DNA of 64,000 nucleotides from Streptomyces sp. CB02923 (lineage in GTDB: Bacteria > Actinomycetota > Actinomycetes > Streptomycetales > Streptomycetaceae), in assembly GCF_001905005.1 (NCBI RefSeq), contig NZ_LWKZ01000023.1:744001-808000 (forward strand), given 5' to 3'. Both the position numbers and the translations under genes were made by a program. Shown here piece after piece: positions 50,475 through 60,520 of this stretch; position 1 is the first letter of the stretch, and each line of letters begins with the position of its first letter. The notes beneath the pieces are model-generated. The model was not told the DNA's origin, did not search any database, and saw only the letters and a program-made list of their open reading frames with translations.

Positions 50475-51371
50475 TCAGCGATACCGTTCTGCGGCCTCCA
50501 CGATGATGTCCCGGCTCTCCTCCATGCTGGCGGCGACGTCACGCAGATGGGTCAGTATCTTCCGGTAATCGTCGAGGGTCTTGGTCCGAGTCACGTAGTT
50601 CGCACTCCTGATGAGTTCGACATACGCGAGTTCCGAGGGCCCTCCTTCAGGAAACACCAGGTGTGTGATCGGATGCGGAGGCGTTACGCTTTCCAATTTG
50701 ATCACACGTACATTCACCTTGGCGGTGCCGGCCGCGCGGAGCAGATGCTCCATCTGCTCCCGCATGACCAGATCACTGCCGCGGCGCCGGTACAGGATGC
50801 TGACGTCGAGCAAGGCGGTGAGCCGGGGTATACCGTCCGCCAGAATGAGCTGGCGCCTTATCCGTAGCTCCACGACCCGGTCGATCTCGTCCTCCGAGGC
50901 GCCGGGCATCACGAGCCGGACAATCTCCCGGGCGTACTCGCGTGTCTGCAACAATCCGGGGACCACCTGGTTCTCGAAGGTGCAGATCTTCTGTGCAGAG
51001 CCCTCCAGCTGAATGAGGCGTCGCAGGTAGGTGGGGGTCACATCCGAAAACTGTTCGTACCACTCGCAGTCCTGAGCCTGCTCCAGGAGCCGCTCGACCA
51101 ACTGCATCTCCTCTTGGCCGAGACCGTAGTGACGAGCCAGGTCCAGCACGTCCCGCGGTTTGGGAGGGCTCTCTCCGCGCTCCAACCTGCTGATCTTTGA
51201 CGTCGACCCGCGGATGACCGGGGCCACGTCCTTCAGCGTCAGCCCTCGCGACTCCCGCCACCGGCGCAGTTCCTCGCCCAGCAGTCGACCCGCGACAGCA
51301 CGAGAGGGCGCCGTTTGCAGGGGAACGACAGACGCCTCAGGTTGAACACGCGCAAGGCGAGACGCGGACAT
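50475..51371 (-). CDS. XRE-family regulator (Scr1/DUF5753 type)
   Basis: A 298-residue regulator: N-terminal HTH (LGEELRRWRESRGLTLKDVAPVIRGSTSKISRLERGE at about residues 32-68), then the DUF5753 domain (YEQFSDVTPTYLRRLIQLEGSAQKICTFENQVVPGLLQT, LVFPEGGPSELAYVE). ATG 51371 has CGGAG at short spacing. It is followed upstream on the same strand by a DUF397 gene, the usual partner in streptomycetes. Such pairs act like regulator/antagonist systems in development or secondary metabolism. Confidence 0.9.
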   Translation of the reverse strand: MSASRLARVQPEASVVPLQTAPSRAVAGRLLGEELRRWRESRGLTLKDVAPVIRGSTSKISRLERGESPPKPRDVLDLARHYGLGQEEMQLVERLLEQAQDCEWYEQFSDVTPTYLRRLIQLEGSAQKICTFENQVVPGLLQTREYAREIVRLVMPGASEDEIDRVVELRIRRQLILADGIPRLTALLDVSILYRRRGSDLVMREQMEHLLRAAGTAKVNVRVIKLESVTPPHPITHLVFPEGGPSELAYVELIRSANYVTRTKTLDDYRKILTHLRDVAASMEESRDIIVEAAERYR

Positions 51372-51460
51372 GTGAACTCCGAGAAGGCAGACGGGACTTA
51401 GCGTACCCAGCATGCCGTCTCGGAGTCCGTCGATCCAAGCTATGGCCTAAGGTTCACCGT

Positions 51461-51694
51461 TCAGATCGTCAGGTGATCGAACTCTGAACCCTTGGCACCT
51501 GCGACGAACGCCGCAAGCTCGTCCGTGGTGAACACCAAGGCCGGCCCGTCGGGATGACGGGAGTTGCGTATAGCTACGCCCCCTCCAGGCAGCGCGGCAA
51601 CCTCGATGCAGTTGCCGTCCCCAAGGCTTGTGCTCCCCTTCTGCCACGTCACGCCGGAAAGCTCGTTGGCGGCAACGCCATTGTCAACCTGCAT
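51461..51694 (-). CDS. DUF397 domain protein
   Basis: A 77-residue protein with the DUF397 signature: VTWQKGSTSLGDGNCIEVA, GGVAIRNSRHPDGPALVFTTDELAAFVAGAKGSEFD. ATG 51694 is chosen because AAGGTGGGG lies at normal spacing; ATG 51700 is an alternative. It sits 89 bases upstream of the XRE gene on the same strand, the standard gene pair. Confidence 0.85.
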   Translation of the reverse strand: MQVDNGVAANELSGVTWQKGSTSLGDGNCIEVAALPGGGVAIRNSRHPDGPALVFTTDELAAFVAGAKGSEFDHLTI

Positions 51695-51700
51695 CAACAT

Positions 51701-51968
51701 CCCCACCTTCGTGCGATCGGACCTTGCCTGCATGTTGTGCTGCGCTGAGCGATTCCCATATGGGATTGCATGATGCCCATCCATGCAAATGCTAGTGAAC
51801 TCTCGAAGGGCAGGCAGCTACTCGTACGGGGGGAGTTGAGAACCTTCAGTCACCGGAAGCACTGGAGCCGTCCTGCGTCCCTGTTTTCTAAGCCCTCTTG
51901 TGCGGCAGTCCGGCGCGCACGCGGCACGCCGATGATCGGCTCTGACTGACGCCGATGGCCCCGGGCCA
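51701..51968. other. Non-coding region before IS-like repeat
   Basis: No gene is supported here; the promoter for the DUF397/XRE genes is expected in it. Some bases are A/T-richer than neighbours. The stretch ends at an IS-end-like sequence at 51969, after which 51987-52112 is also non-coding. Confidence 0.4.
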
Positions 51969-51986
51969 AGGACTCCTCACAAAATG
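51969..51986 (+). repeat. IS-like terminal inverted repeat, left
   Basis: AGGACTCCTCACAAAATG matches, 17 of 18 bases in inverted orientation, the sequence at 54941-54958. The two repeats bracket the TetX-like/TetR pair and a broken transposase. No target duplication is evident at the flanks. Confidence 0.65.
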
Positions 51987-52112
51987 GCGCCACGAAGACC
52001 GTGAGTGAGTAGCTGCTTTTGAACCTCGGAGATCGTTAGGGTGGGTCGGGCGGGGAGGGTTATTCATGTCCGGCCTCACTGTGCCCCCGGCCGGGCTCGG
52101 TGACAGGGGTGT

Positions 52113-53243
52113 TCACGCTTCCTGCTCGCTGCCGGTCATCATGGCGACCCAGCTGTGGGGCGCGTCGTTGCCGAGCATGAGGTCGTAGGTGTCCTCCCCT
52201 CCTGCTTCGGCGGCGGCCCGCGGGACCATGGCCTGCTCGTACTCGGCCAGCGCGGTCTCGATGTCGCCGGGGTGGGCGGCGATGGCCTGGCCGAGTTCGG
52301 CTCCGTCGAGCATGGCCAGGTTCGCGCCTTCCCCGTTGGAGGCGGCGAGGTGGGCGGCGTCGCCGAGCAGGGTCACCCCGGGCACCCGGGCCCAGCTGTG
52401 CCCGGTCGGCAGGGTGTGCAGGTAGCGCACGACCGGTGCGATGGCGCTTTCGGTGATCAGCGTGGTCAGCTCGGGGGCCCATCCGGCGAACTCGGCGGCC
52501 ACCCGTGCCGAGACGGCTGCGCTGTCGGATGCGTTGATGTCGGCGAGCCAGTCGCGCGGTGCCTTGAGCTGGACATAGGTGTGCAGGGTGCCGTGCCGCT
52601 CGCGGTGGGCGAGAAGGCCCTTGCCCGGCGCGAGGGCGAAGAGCGATCCGGTGCCGACCACCTGCGCCGTGGGGCGGTGGCGGGTGTCGCTGTTGAACAG
52701 GAAGCACTCGATGGAGATGTAGCCCGTGTAGTGGGGGGTGGCGTCCGAGAGCAGCGGCCGGATGCGCGACCACGCCCCGTCCGCGCCGACCAGCAGGCTC
52801 GTGGAGACGGTGGAGCCGTCGGCGAAGCGCAGCTCGTGGCGGCCCCCGCCGAGGCTGTGCAGGCCGCGCACTTTTCGGTTCCAGTGCACGACGCTCTCCG
52901 GCAGCGAGTCGAGCAGCATCTGGCGCAGCTCGCCGCGCGAGACTTCGGGACGCTCGCCCTCGCCGTCGTCGGGCAGGTCGAGCAGGACGGTCCCGGCCTG
53001 GTCCAGCACCCGGTATGACTCACGTCCGGGCAGGACGAGGTCGCGGAACTTCTCGATCAGGCCGGCCGCCTCGAGCGCCTGCTGCCCGTTGTACGGGTGG
53101 ATGTCGAGCAGCCCGCCCTGGGTACGCGAACCCGCCGAGGGGTCGGCCTCGTAAACGGTGACCGGGATGTTGTTCACGTGCAGGACGCGGGCCAGGACGA
53201 GGCCGCCGAGGCCGGCTCCGACGATGGTGACGGGTGTGGTCAT
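52113..53243 (-). CDS. FAD-dependent monooxygenase (TetX-like)
   Basis: A 376-residue class A flavin monooxygenase: GAGLGGLVLA at the N-terminus, YEADPSAGSRTQGG, SRGELRQMLLDSL, DG-type motif in LVGADGAWSRIR, and GDAAHLAASNGEGANLAMLDGAELGQAI near residue 300. The layout is that of TetX-like aromatic hydroxylases, which can inactivate tetracyclines or hydroxylate polyphenols; the actual substrate is unknown. ATG 53243 follows GGGGGACCCG. It is divergent from a TetR gene with two shared operators, so it is probably inducible. Confidence 0.88.
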   Translation of the reverse strand: MTTPVTIVGAGLGGLVLARVLHVNNIPVTVYEADPSAGSRTQGGLLDIHPYNGQQALEAAGLIEKFRDLVLPGRESYRVLDQAGTVLLDLPDDGEGERPEVSRGELRQMLLDSLPESVVHWNRKVRGLHSLGGGRHELRFADGSTVSTSLLVGADGAWSRIRPLLSDATPHYTGYISIECFLFNSDTRHRPTAQVVGTGSLFALAPGKGLLAHRERHGTLHTYVQLKAPRDWLADINASDSAAVSARVAAEFAGWAPELTTLITESAIAPVVRYLHTLPTGHSWARVPGVTLLGDAAHLAASNGEGANLAMLDGAELGQAIAAHPGDIETALAEYEQAMVPRAAAEAGGEDTYDLMLGNDAPHSWVAMMTGSEQEA

Positions 53244-53260
53244 CGGGTCCCCCGAAACTT

Positions 53261-53312
53261 GTTGGATCGTTACTCCAATGACGCTAGCACGCGTTTGGAG
53301 TGGCGATCCAAC
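53261..53312. promoter_or_regulatory. Paired TTGGA-N7-TCCAA operators
   Basis: Two copies of TTGGA-N7-TCCAA lie at 53262-53278 and 53295-53311, themselves forming an 18-bp imperfect inverted repeat (16 of 18 matching) around a 16-base spacer. They occupy the gap between the divergent monooxygenase and TetR starts and are strong candidates for TetR-dimer sites repressing both. Confidence 0.7.
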
Positions 53313-53330
53313 CGTGGCAGAATACGAGCC

Positions 53331-54032
53331 ATGGCGACCAAGGCCCACCGGGCTCCCCGACGTACGCAGGCGCTGTCCAGGGACGTGATCGTCCAGACCG
53401 CCACCGAGATGCTCGACGCCGGGGGCGAGGACGCACTGACCCTGAAGGCGCTGACCGTGCGCCTGGCCACCGGATACGGGGCGATCTACCACCATGTCGC
53501 GAACCGGAACGACCTGCTCGCGGCGGCCACCGACGACGTCATCGCCCGCGCCGTGGCCGACCTCGCCCCCGACGCCGAGCCCGCACAGTCGCTGCGCGCC
53601 CTCGCGCTCGGCCTGTACGACGCGATCGATGCCCACCCCTGGGTCGGCGCCCAGCTCACTCGCGAGCCCTGGCGCCCGGCCCTGGCGGACATCTACGAGG
53701 CCGTCAGCAGGCAACTGCTGGCACTCCAGGTGCCCGAACGGGCCATGCCCGACTGCGGGTTCACGCTCGTGACCTACATCCTCGGGGTCGCCGAACAGAA
53801 TGCCGCCAACGCCCGCGCCCTGGCCAACAGCAAGATGGACCGGTCAGAGTTCCTCGCCGACGTCGCCGCCCAGTGGGCGCGGCTCGACCCCACCAGGTAC
53901 CCGTCTGTACACAAAGCCAGGACACAACTGCGCGAACACGACGATCGCGCCCAGTTCCTCACCGGCATCGACCTCATCCTCGCCGGCATCGAGACCATGA
54001 CCCGCGCGGGGACGGACAACCCTGCCCGGTAG
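53331..54032 (+). CDS. TetR/AcrR-family regulator (TetR_C-type)
   Basis: A 233-residue regulator. The HTH lies at about residues 17-60 (SRDVIVQTATEMLDAGGEDALTLKALTVRLATGYGAIYHHVANRNDLL), followed by a helical ligand domain like that of TetR/ActR repressors (AIDAHPWVGAQLTREPWRPALADIYEAV). ATG 53331 has a weak site (CGAG). Divergent from the monooxygenase; both starts flank the TTGGA-N7-TCCAA operators, so it should repress its own gene and the monooxygenase until a substrate-like ligand binds. Confidence 0.9.
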   Translation: MATKAHRAPRRTQALSRDVIVQTATEMLDAGGEDALTLKALTVRLATGYGAIYHHVANRNDLLAAATDDVIARAVADLAPDAEPAQSLRALALGLYDAIDAHPWVGAQLTREPWRPALADIYEAVSRQLLALQVPERAMPDCGFTLVTYILGVAEQNAANARALANSKMDRSEFLADVAAQWARLDPTRYPSVHKARTQLREHDDRAQFLTGIDLILAGIETMTRAGTDNPAR

Positions 54033-54179
54033 GTGCCGAGCCCTCGCCGAAAGCCAACCCCTCTGCAGCACAACGGCGGATGGGACGATGGGTGAGAGCA
54101 TTCGCACGACTCGGCGTACATTCCGTCCTCATCTGTCCCGGCAGTCGGCAGCCCTGGTCTTGGGGCTGAAGAGCGACGT

Positions 54180-54837
54180 CACGAAGCCGCCGCCACCAGC
54201 AGCAGATAACGGCGCGGCCGAGGGTAACGAAGGCTTCGTGGATGTCGGCGCGGATCTCCCAGCGGATGCGCAGGCGGCGGAACCAGTGCAGCAGCGCGAG
54301 CGCGCCTTCCACGACCCAGCGCTACACCCCGAGTCCGGAGCCATGGCCGGTGCCCCGCCGGGCGATGTGCGGCGTGATCTCGAACCGGCGGACCTTGTCA
54401 CGGCAGACGTCGTGGTCGCAGCCGCGACCGGCGTACAGGTGCCGCGGGCGGCGCAGTGGTTGTCCGCGCTTGCCGCGGATCGGCGGAATGGCTTCGATCA
54501 GCGGGATCAGTCGGGTGACGTCGTTGCGGTACCCGCCGGTAACCGTGGTGGCCAGGGGGATGCCGTGGGCGTCGACGATGATGTGATGCCAGCTGCCGGT
54601 CTTCGCTCGGTCCACCGGGGACGGGCCGGTGGCCGGCCCGCCCTTCATCGCCCGGACATCGCTGGAGTCGACCGCGCCGCGAGAGAAATCCAGCAGGTCG
54701 GCCGCGCGCAGTTCGGCAAGCAGCAGCTCGTGCAGCTTCTGCCAGACGCCTGCTTCGTTCCACCCCGGATGTCGGGGGTTGCATGGGACGACTGGCAGCA
54801 GCGACTCGATACGCGACCACAGTGCATCGTCCACCAT
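54180..54837 (-). pseudogene. IS5-type transposase, deleted and frameshifted
   Basis: On the minus strand the translation begins VDDALWSRIESLLPVVPCNPRHPG, jumps to WNEAGVWQKLHELLLAELRAA (an internal deletion of the usual intervening segment), then runs through DSSDVRAMKGG, GSWHHIIVDAHGIPLA and RHLYAGRGCDHDVCR. The family C-terminus (LALLHWFRRLRIRWEIRADIHEAF) follows in a different frame. At least one deletion and one frameshift make it inactive. The 54941 repeat lies upstream where the element's end is expected. Confidence 0.82.
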
Positions 54838-54940
54838 CCATGGTTTCGCAGCAGTCCTCCTTGCTTTGACTGGGTCGCACCCCCTTCAGCCAGCTTCAAC
54901 GAGGGCTGACATGCCGTCATTCCCGGCGACCCGGTGGTCT

Positions 54941-54958
54941 CATTTCGTGAGGAGTCCT
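54941..54958 (-). repeat. IS-like terminal inverted repeat, right
   Basis: CATTTCGTGAGGAGTCCT is the inverted counterpart of 51969-51986 with one mismatch. It lies about 100 bases upstream of the broken transposase start, as expected for the end of its IS. The bases 54959-55128 hold no gene apart from the leader of the lipase-like gene. Confidence 0.65.
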
Positions 54959-55128
54959 AAGGGGGCGCGCTTGGTACTGGGCAGGCGCGCGGTGATCTGC
55001 CGGCCAGCCTGACCCGCAGCTACATTCGGATTGAAGCGCAGCCCAGCCGGATACGGGGGAAAACCCCACGGCGACAGTGAGGCAAACCGCAATGTGCTGC
55101 CCCTGTCGTGCACGGCAGAGTTGCAGCC

Positions 55129-56478
55129 ATGATCTTCAAACGATTCCGTGAACGGACCGCAGCTCCACGGGCGGTACTCGCGTTGGGGTGTGCCGCGGTC
55201 GTACTGGTCACGGCCGCGGCACCGGCGGCCGCAGCGACGAGGGTGGGGGAGGCCGGGACCGGTACTTGGTACGCCGCCTCGCCCTCCGTCCCGGGCGTTT
55301 CCACGCAGCGCCCGGCCCCCGGTTCGGTCGTTTCCGCCACCCTCGTCGACGATCTGGACGCGAAGGAGGTCGCGGACCGTCTGGAGCGGGTTGGCATCGA
55401 CGCGTCCCAGGTCAGATACGGCGTACGGGCGCACCGCATCGTCTACCGCACCCGCGGCGCGGACGGACGGCCCACCACGGCCAGCCAGCTAATCGCCACA
55501 CCCGACAACGGCAGACGTGATCTCCAGGTCGTGTCCTGGCTGCACGGCACGACCGTGTACCGGGGCGACGTGGCGTCGATGAACGAGGCGTCCACCGACC
55601 GGGCCGCGGCCCTGCTCTTCGCCTCCACCGGCCGGGCCGTGTCCGCCCCGGACTACCTCGGCCTGGGCGTGGGCCCCGGCACCCATCCGTACGGAGATCC
55701 GCAGGCGACCGTCACCGCCTCGGTCGATGCGCTCCGGGCCGCTCGCGCGTTCGCCCGGCAGGACCGCCGTACCCTCACCAGGCACGTCCTGGTCAGCGGT
55801 TTCTCCCAGGGCGGGCCCGCCACCATGATGGTCGGGCGGGCCCTTCAGCAAGGCGTCAATCCGTACTTCCGCCTGGGCGCGCTCGCCCCGGTCGCCGGAC
55901 CGTTCGACCTGAGCGCCTTCGAGGCCGCCGCGGCGGACGACAAGGTCGTCCGGTCGTCGCTCTACCTGGCCTACTTCGCGACCGCGTGGAACCGGCTGTA
56001 CGGCCTGTACGACACACCGGCACAGGCGTTCCGCGCCCCGTACGACAAGACGGTGGAAGCCCTCTTCGACGGCGACCACCAGGCGTCCGAGATAGCCGCG
56101 GCCCTGCCGCCTGCCTCGAAGGACCTGTTCACTCCGGAATTCCTCGACACGATCCGCCACCCCACCGGGAAGCTGCGGCAGCGGCTGAACGCGCTGGACA
56201 CCACCTGCGACTGGCGCCCGGACGTGCCGGTGCACCTGTACCACGCCTCCGGAGACAAGGACGTCGCCTTCGACAACGCCCGTCACTGTCAGCGTCAGCT
56301 GACCGCCAACGGAGGCGTGAACCGTCTCACGGATGTCGGGGACCTCGACCACAACGGGTCGGTGCGCAAGGCCCTGCCGCTGGTGGTGCGGCAGTTCGAC
56401 GCCGTACCGCCGGGGGCCGGGGCGTCCGGGGTCACGAATCCATGGACGGCAGGCCGGGCAGCACCTTCTCCAAGGTGA
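55129..56478 (+). CDS. Secreted lipase-like alpha/beta hydrolase
   Basis: A 449-residue exported hydrolase. The signal peptide runs to about residue 37 (AVVLVTAAAPAAAATR). Further on are VVSWLHGTTVYRGDV, APDYLGLGVGPGTHPYGDPQATV, the nucleophile elbow in LVSGFSQGGPATM, ALAPVAGPFDLSAF, and a C-terminal YHASGDKDVAFDNAR and DLDHNGS for the acid and histidine. The layout fits secretory lipase (LIP)-type enzymes acting on extracellular esters. ATG 55129 is used; GTG 55108 is an alternative. The 3' end overlaps the converging molybdenum-subunit gene by 47 bases. Confidence 0.82.
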   Translation: MIFKRFRERTAAPRAVLALGCAAVVLVTAAAPAAAATRVGEAGTGTWYAASPSVPGVSTQRPAPGSVVSATLVDDLDAKEVADRLERVGIDASQVRYGVRAHRIVYRTRGADGRPTTASQLIATPDNGRRDLQVVSWLHGTTVYRGDVASMNEASTDRAAALLFASTGRAVSAPDYLGLGVGPGTHPYGDPQATVTASVDALRAARAFARQDRRTLTRHVLVSGFSQGGPATMMVGRALQQGVNPYFRLGALAPVAGPFDLSAFEAAAADDKVVRSSLYLAYFATAWNRLYGLYDTPAQAFRAPYDKTVEALFDGDHQASEIAAALPPASKDLFTPEFLDTIRHPTGKLRQRLNALDTTCDWRPDVPVHLYHASGDKDVAFDNARHCQRQLTANGGVNRLTDVGDLDHNGSVRKALPLVVRQFDAVPPGAGASGVTNPWTAGRAAPSPR

Positions 56479-58660
56479 CGGGGAAGTCGCGCACGCGTAC
56501 CCCCGTGGCGTTGTACACCGCGTTCGCGACGGCCGCGCCGGCCCCGCAGATGCCCAGTTCGCCGACGCCCTTCGCGCCCAGGGCGTTCGCCTTGCCGTCG
56601 TATCCGTCGAGGATGACGGCGTCGACGTCGGGGACGTCGGCGTGGACCGGCACCAGGTACTGGGCGAGGTCCCGGTTGACGAAGGCGCCGGTCCGCGGGT
56701 CGACGACGGCCTCTTCCTCCAGGGCGGCCCCGATCCCCCAGATCATGCCGCCGATCAGTTGCGAGCGGGCGGTCTTGGGGTTGAGGACACGGCCCACCGA
56801 GAACACGCCCAGCATCCGCCGCAGCCGGATTTCGGCGGTGTCCGCGTCGACCCCCACTTCGGCGAAATGGGCTCCGTAGGTGTGGATCGAGTAGGCCGTG
56901 TAGTTCGGATCGTCACCCATGAAGAGGGTCTCGCCCACCGCCTCAAGGCCATGGGGGTGGTGGCGCCGGACCAGTTCGCCCAGGGGCTCGGACGCGTGCC
57001 CGACGCGTACGCGGCCCTCGCGGAACACCGCGTCCGCCGGGTCCAGGCCGTACAGCGGGGAGCGCGTGTCGGTGCGTACCGCGTCCAGCAGCTTCGCGCG
57101 CAGGTCCGCGCAGGCGCGGTCCGTCGCGGTGCTGGAGTTGGTGGCGCCCCACGAGCCGCCGGACCCCCAACTGCGGGGAAACTCCGACCGTCCCAGCTCG
57201 GTCCGTACCCGGTCGGGCGGCAGCCCCAGTCCGTCGGCTGCGACCTGGGTGAGGATGGTGTACGTGCCGGTGCCGAGGTCGGTCATGTCCGTCTGGACGA
57301 CGGCGGTGCCGTCCGCGTCGACCCGTACCCGTACCGTCGTCGGCGTCTGGAAGTGCCCGCGGATGGCGGCCGACATGCCGTATCCGACCAGCCACCGCCC
57401 TTCGCGCGCACTCGCCGGAGTCGTGGGGCGGCGCTCCCAGCCGAACCGGCGCGCACCTTCCCGCAGGCAGTCGACCAAGTGCCGGTCGCTGTACGGCACG
57501 CCGCGCTCGGGGTCGACGGCGGGCTCGTTGCGGATGCGCAGTTCGACCGGGTCCATGTCGAGCGCGTCGGCCAGTTCGTCCATGGCCGACTCGACCGCCA
57601 GCAGGCCCGGCGCTTCGCCGGGCGCGCGGACGTCCGCCCCGCGTGGCAGGTCGAGCGTCGTCAGCCGGTGACTCGTCGCGCGGTGGGGTGCGGCGTAGAG
57701 GCTGCGGGTCGTCGCGGCGGTCTGCTCGGCGTACTCCAGGGCGGGGTTGGTGTTCATCGTGACGTCGTGGGCGATGGCGGCCAGCCGTCCGTCGCGCCCC
57801 GCGCCCAGCCGGACCCGCTGGCTCGATGTGGGGCGCATGCCGACGAGTTGGAAGATCTGCTGCCGGGTCAGCGCGACCTTGACCGGCCGGCGCAGCGCAC
57901 GAGCGGCGAGCGCCGCGAGGACGGTCTCGCAGTGGATGCCCAGTTTGGAGCCGAAGCCCCCGCCGACGAAGGGAGTGACGACGTGGACCCGCACCGGGTC
58001 GATGCCCAGCGTGCCGGCGATCGAGGCGCGGGCCGCGTCGACGATCTGACAGCTGACATGGACGATCAGGTCCTCGCCCCGCGGCACCGCGAGACACGCG
58101 TGCGGTTCCATGGGCATCGAGAACTCGTACGGCGTCGTGTAGCGCTGATCGATCTTGACCGGCGCGCTGTCGAACCCGGCGGCGAAGTCGCCCACGGCCG
58201 TGTCGGTGGGGAGCCCGGCGTTGACCTCTTTCGGCACGTACACCTCGCTTTGGTGCGCGGCGAAGTCGAAGCGCCCCTGCCCGGTGGCGTACTCCACGCG
58301 TACGAGACCGGCCGCCTCCCGGGCCTGCTCGAAGGCCGTGGCGACGACGAACGCGACCGGATCGCCGTGGTGGTGGACGTCCGGGCCGGTCAGCACCGGC
58401 TGGGCGCGCCAGAACTCGAACGCAACCGGCTCGTCGCGGGAGCCCTGCGCCGGGGCGTTGAGGTGGGTCATCACCATGCGTACGCCCGGGGCGCGTTCGG
58501 CGCTCGCGGTGTCGATCCGGGTGATGCGGCCCTTGCCGATCGTCGCGCCGACGACGACCCCGTAGAGCGGTGGCCCGGCGTCCCCTTGCTCGTAGGCGTA
58601 GACGGCCCGGCCGGTGACCTTCGACGGGCCGTCGACGCGGTTCAGCGCTCGCCCGATCAT
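56432..58660 (-). CDS. Molybdopterin-binding subunit of xanthine dehydrogenase-family oxidoreductase
   Basis: A 742-residue large subunit (PaoC/YagR-like) where the substrate is oxidised at the molybdenum centre. Seen: DGPSKVTGRAVYAYE, the FVGGGFGSKLG segment, GEAPGLLAVESAMDELADAL, SWGATNSSTA, and the C-terminal KGVGELGICGAGAAVANAVYNATG with the conserved catalytic Glu. ATG 58660 has GAGGAGGCGAG, 9 nt after the FAD-subunit stop. Substrate (aldehyde, purine or other heterocycle) is not decided by the sequence. Its last 47 bases overlap the lipase-like gene on the other strand. Confidence 0.92.
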   Translation of the reverse strand: MIGRALNRVDGPSKVTGRAVYAYEQGDAGPPLYGVVVGATIGKGRITRIDTASAERAPGVRMVMTHLNAPAQGSRDEPVAFEFWRAQPVLTGPDVHHHGDPVAFVVATAFEQAREAAGLVRVEYATGQGRFDFAAHQSEVYVPKEVNAGLPTDTAVGDFAAGFDSAPVKIDQRYTTPYEFSMPMEPHACLAVPRGEDLIVHVSCQIVDAARASIAGTLGIDPVRVHVVTPFVGGGFGSKLGIHCETVLAALAARALRRPVKVALTRQQIFQLVGMRPTSSQRVRLGAGRDGRLAAIAHDVTMNTNPALEYAEQTAATTRSLYAAPHRATSHRLTTLDLPRGADVRAPGEAPGLLAVESAMDELADALDMDPVELRIRNEPAVDPERGVPYSDRHLVDCLREGARRFGWERRPTTPASAREGRWLVGYGMSAAIRGHFQTPTTVRVRVDADGTAVVQTDMTDLGTGTYTILTQVAADGLGLPPDRVRTELGRSEFPRSWGSGGSWGATNSSTATDRACADLRAKLLDAVRTDTRSPLYGLDPADAVFREGRVRVGHASEPLGELVRRHHPHGLEAVGETLFMGDDPNYTAYSIHTYGAHFAEVGVDADTAEIRLRRMLGVFSVGRVLNPKTARSQLIGGMIWGIGAALEEEAVVDPRTGAFVNRDLAQYLVPVHADVPDVDAVILDGYDGKANALGAKGVGELGICGAGAAVANAVYNATGVRVRDFPVTLEKVLPGLPSMDS

Positions 58661-58669
58661 CTCGCCTCC

Positions 58670-59649
<980 letters not shown>

Positions 59650-59653
<4 letters not shown>

Positions 59654-60216
59654 CGGGGGCCTCCGTCCGCCGCGCGGATGGCCGCGACGATGTTCGGATA
59701 GGCGGCGCACCGGCAGATGTTGCCGCTCATCCGCTCGCGGATCTCTTCCTCGGTCAGCGTGATCCGCGGGGACGCCACCTCGGCCGTGACGTGGCTGGGC
59801 CAGCCCGCCGCCACCTCGTCGAGCATGCCCACAGCGGAACAGATCTGGCCGGGCGTGCAATAGCCGCACTGGAAGCCGTCCCGCTCGACGAAGGCGGCTT
59901 GCAGGGGGTGCAGTCCGTCAGGCGTTTCCAGACCCTCGATCGTCACCACCTCGTCGCCCTCGTGCATCACGGCGAGCGTCAGACAGGAATTGATGCGCCG
60001 GCCGTTGACCAGCACCGTGCAGGCGCCGCACTGCCCGTGATCACACCCCTTCTTGGTCCCGCTCAGCCGCAGATGCTCGCGCAGGGCGTCGAGCAGTGAC
60101 GTCCGCGGGTCCAGCTCAAGCCGCCGCGTCCGGCCGTTGACGCGCAGCATGACCGCCGAGAGCCGGGCCGACTCGTCCCGGCCCGGCCCCACGGCCTCCG
60201 TAACCGAATCGCTCAT
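59650..60216 (-). CDS. 2Fe-2S subunit of molybdenum oxidoreductase (PaoA-like)
   Basis: A 188-residue small subunit with two [2Fe-2S] sites: KKGCDHGQCGACTVLVNGRRINSC (plant-type) and CGYCTPGQICSAVG with GNICRCAAYPNIVAAI. It carries electrons from the Mo site to FAD. ATG 60216 is chosen at the usual N-terminal length, with AAGGCGGTC upstream. There is no twin-arginine signal, unlike periplasmic PaoA, so the complex is probably cytoplasmic. First gene of the three-gene operon. Confidence 0.92.
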
Positions 60217-60446
60217 CACAGACCGCCTTCCTCGCTTGGTGCGGGTGGCTCTGGATGTGCGCCGCCGCTGTCGTGCGCGGCCCGTCCCCAGGCTGCCGCA
60301 AAGACCGCCACACGGCGAGGGTTTCGTCGGCGTTAGGAGGGACGGCGGCCGCGTCGCCGCCGGCCGACGCGGCGCCCACCTCCTCGTCCGCGGGTATGGC
60401 GTGATCATCACTAGCACCGGTGATGGGGTGTGGCCTAGCGTGCGGG

Positions 60447-60496
60447 TGCGATCACGGAACCGGATGCGGTCACGGAACCGGATGCGATCACGGAAC
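60447..60496. repeat. 18-bp tandem repeat, 2.8 copies
   Basis: The unit TGCGATCACGGAACCGGA is repeated head-to-tail starting at 60447, 60465 (one mismatch) and 60483 (partial), ending 24 bases before the PLAT gene ATG. It lies in the 304-base gap between the divergent oxidoreductase and PLAT genes. It could be a regulator-binding array or a neutral slippage repeat. Nothing else is recognised in 60217-60520. Confidence 0.7.
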
Positions 60497-60520
60497 GAAC
60501 TCCCCATTCGAAGGAGTCCC

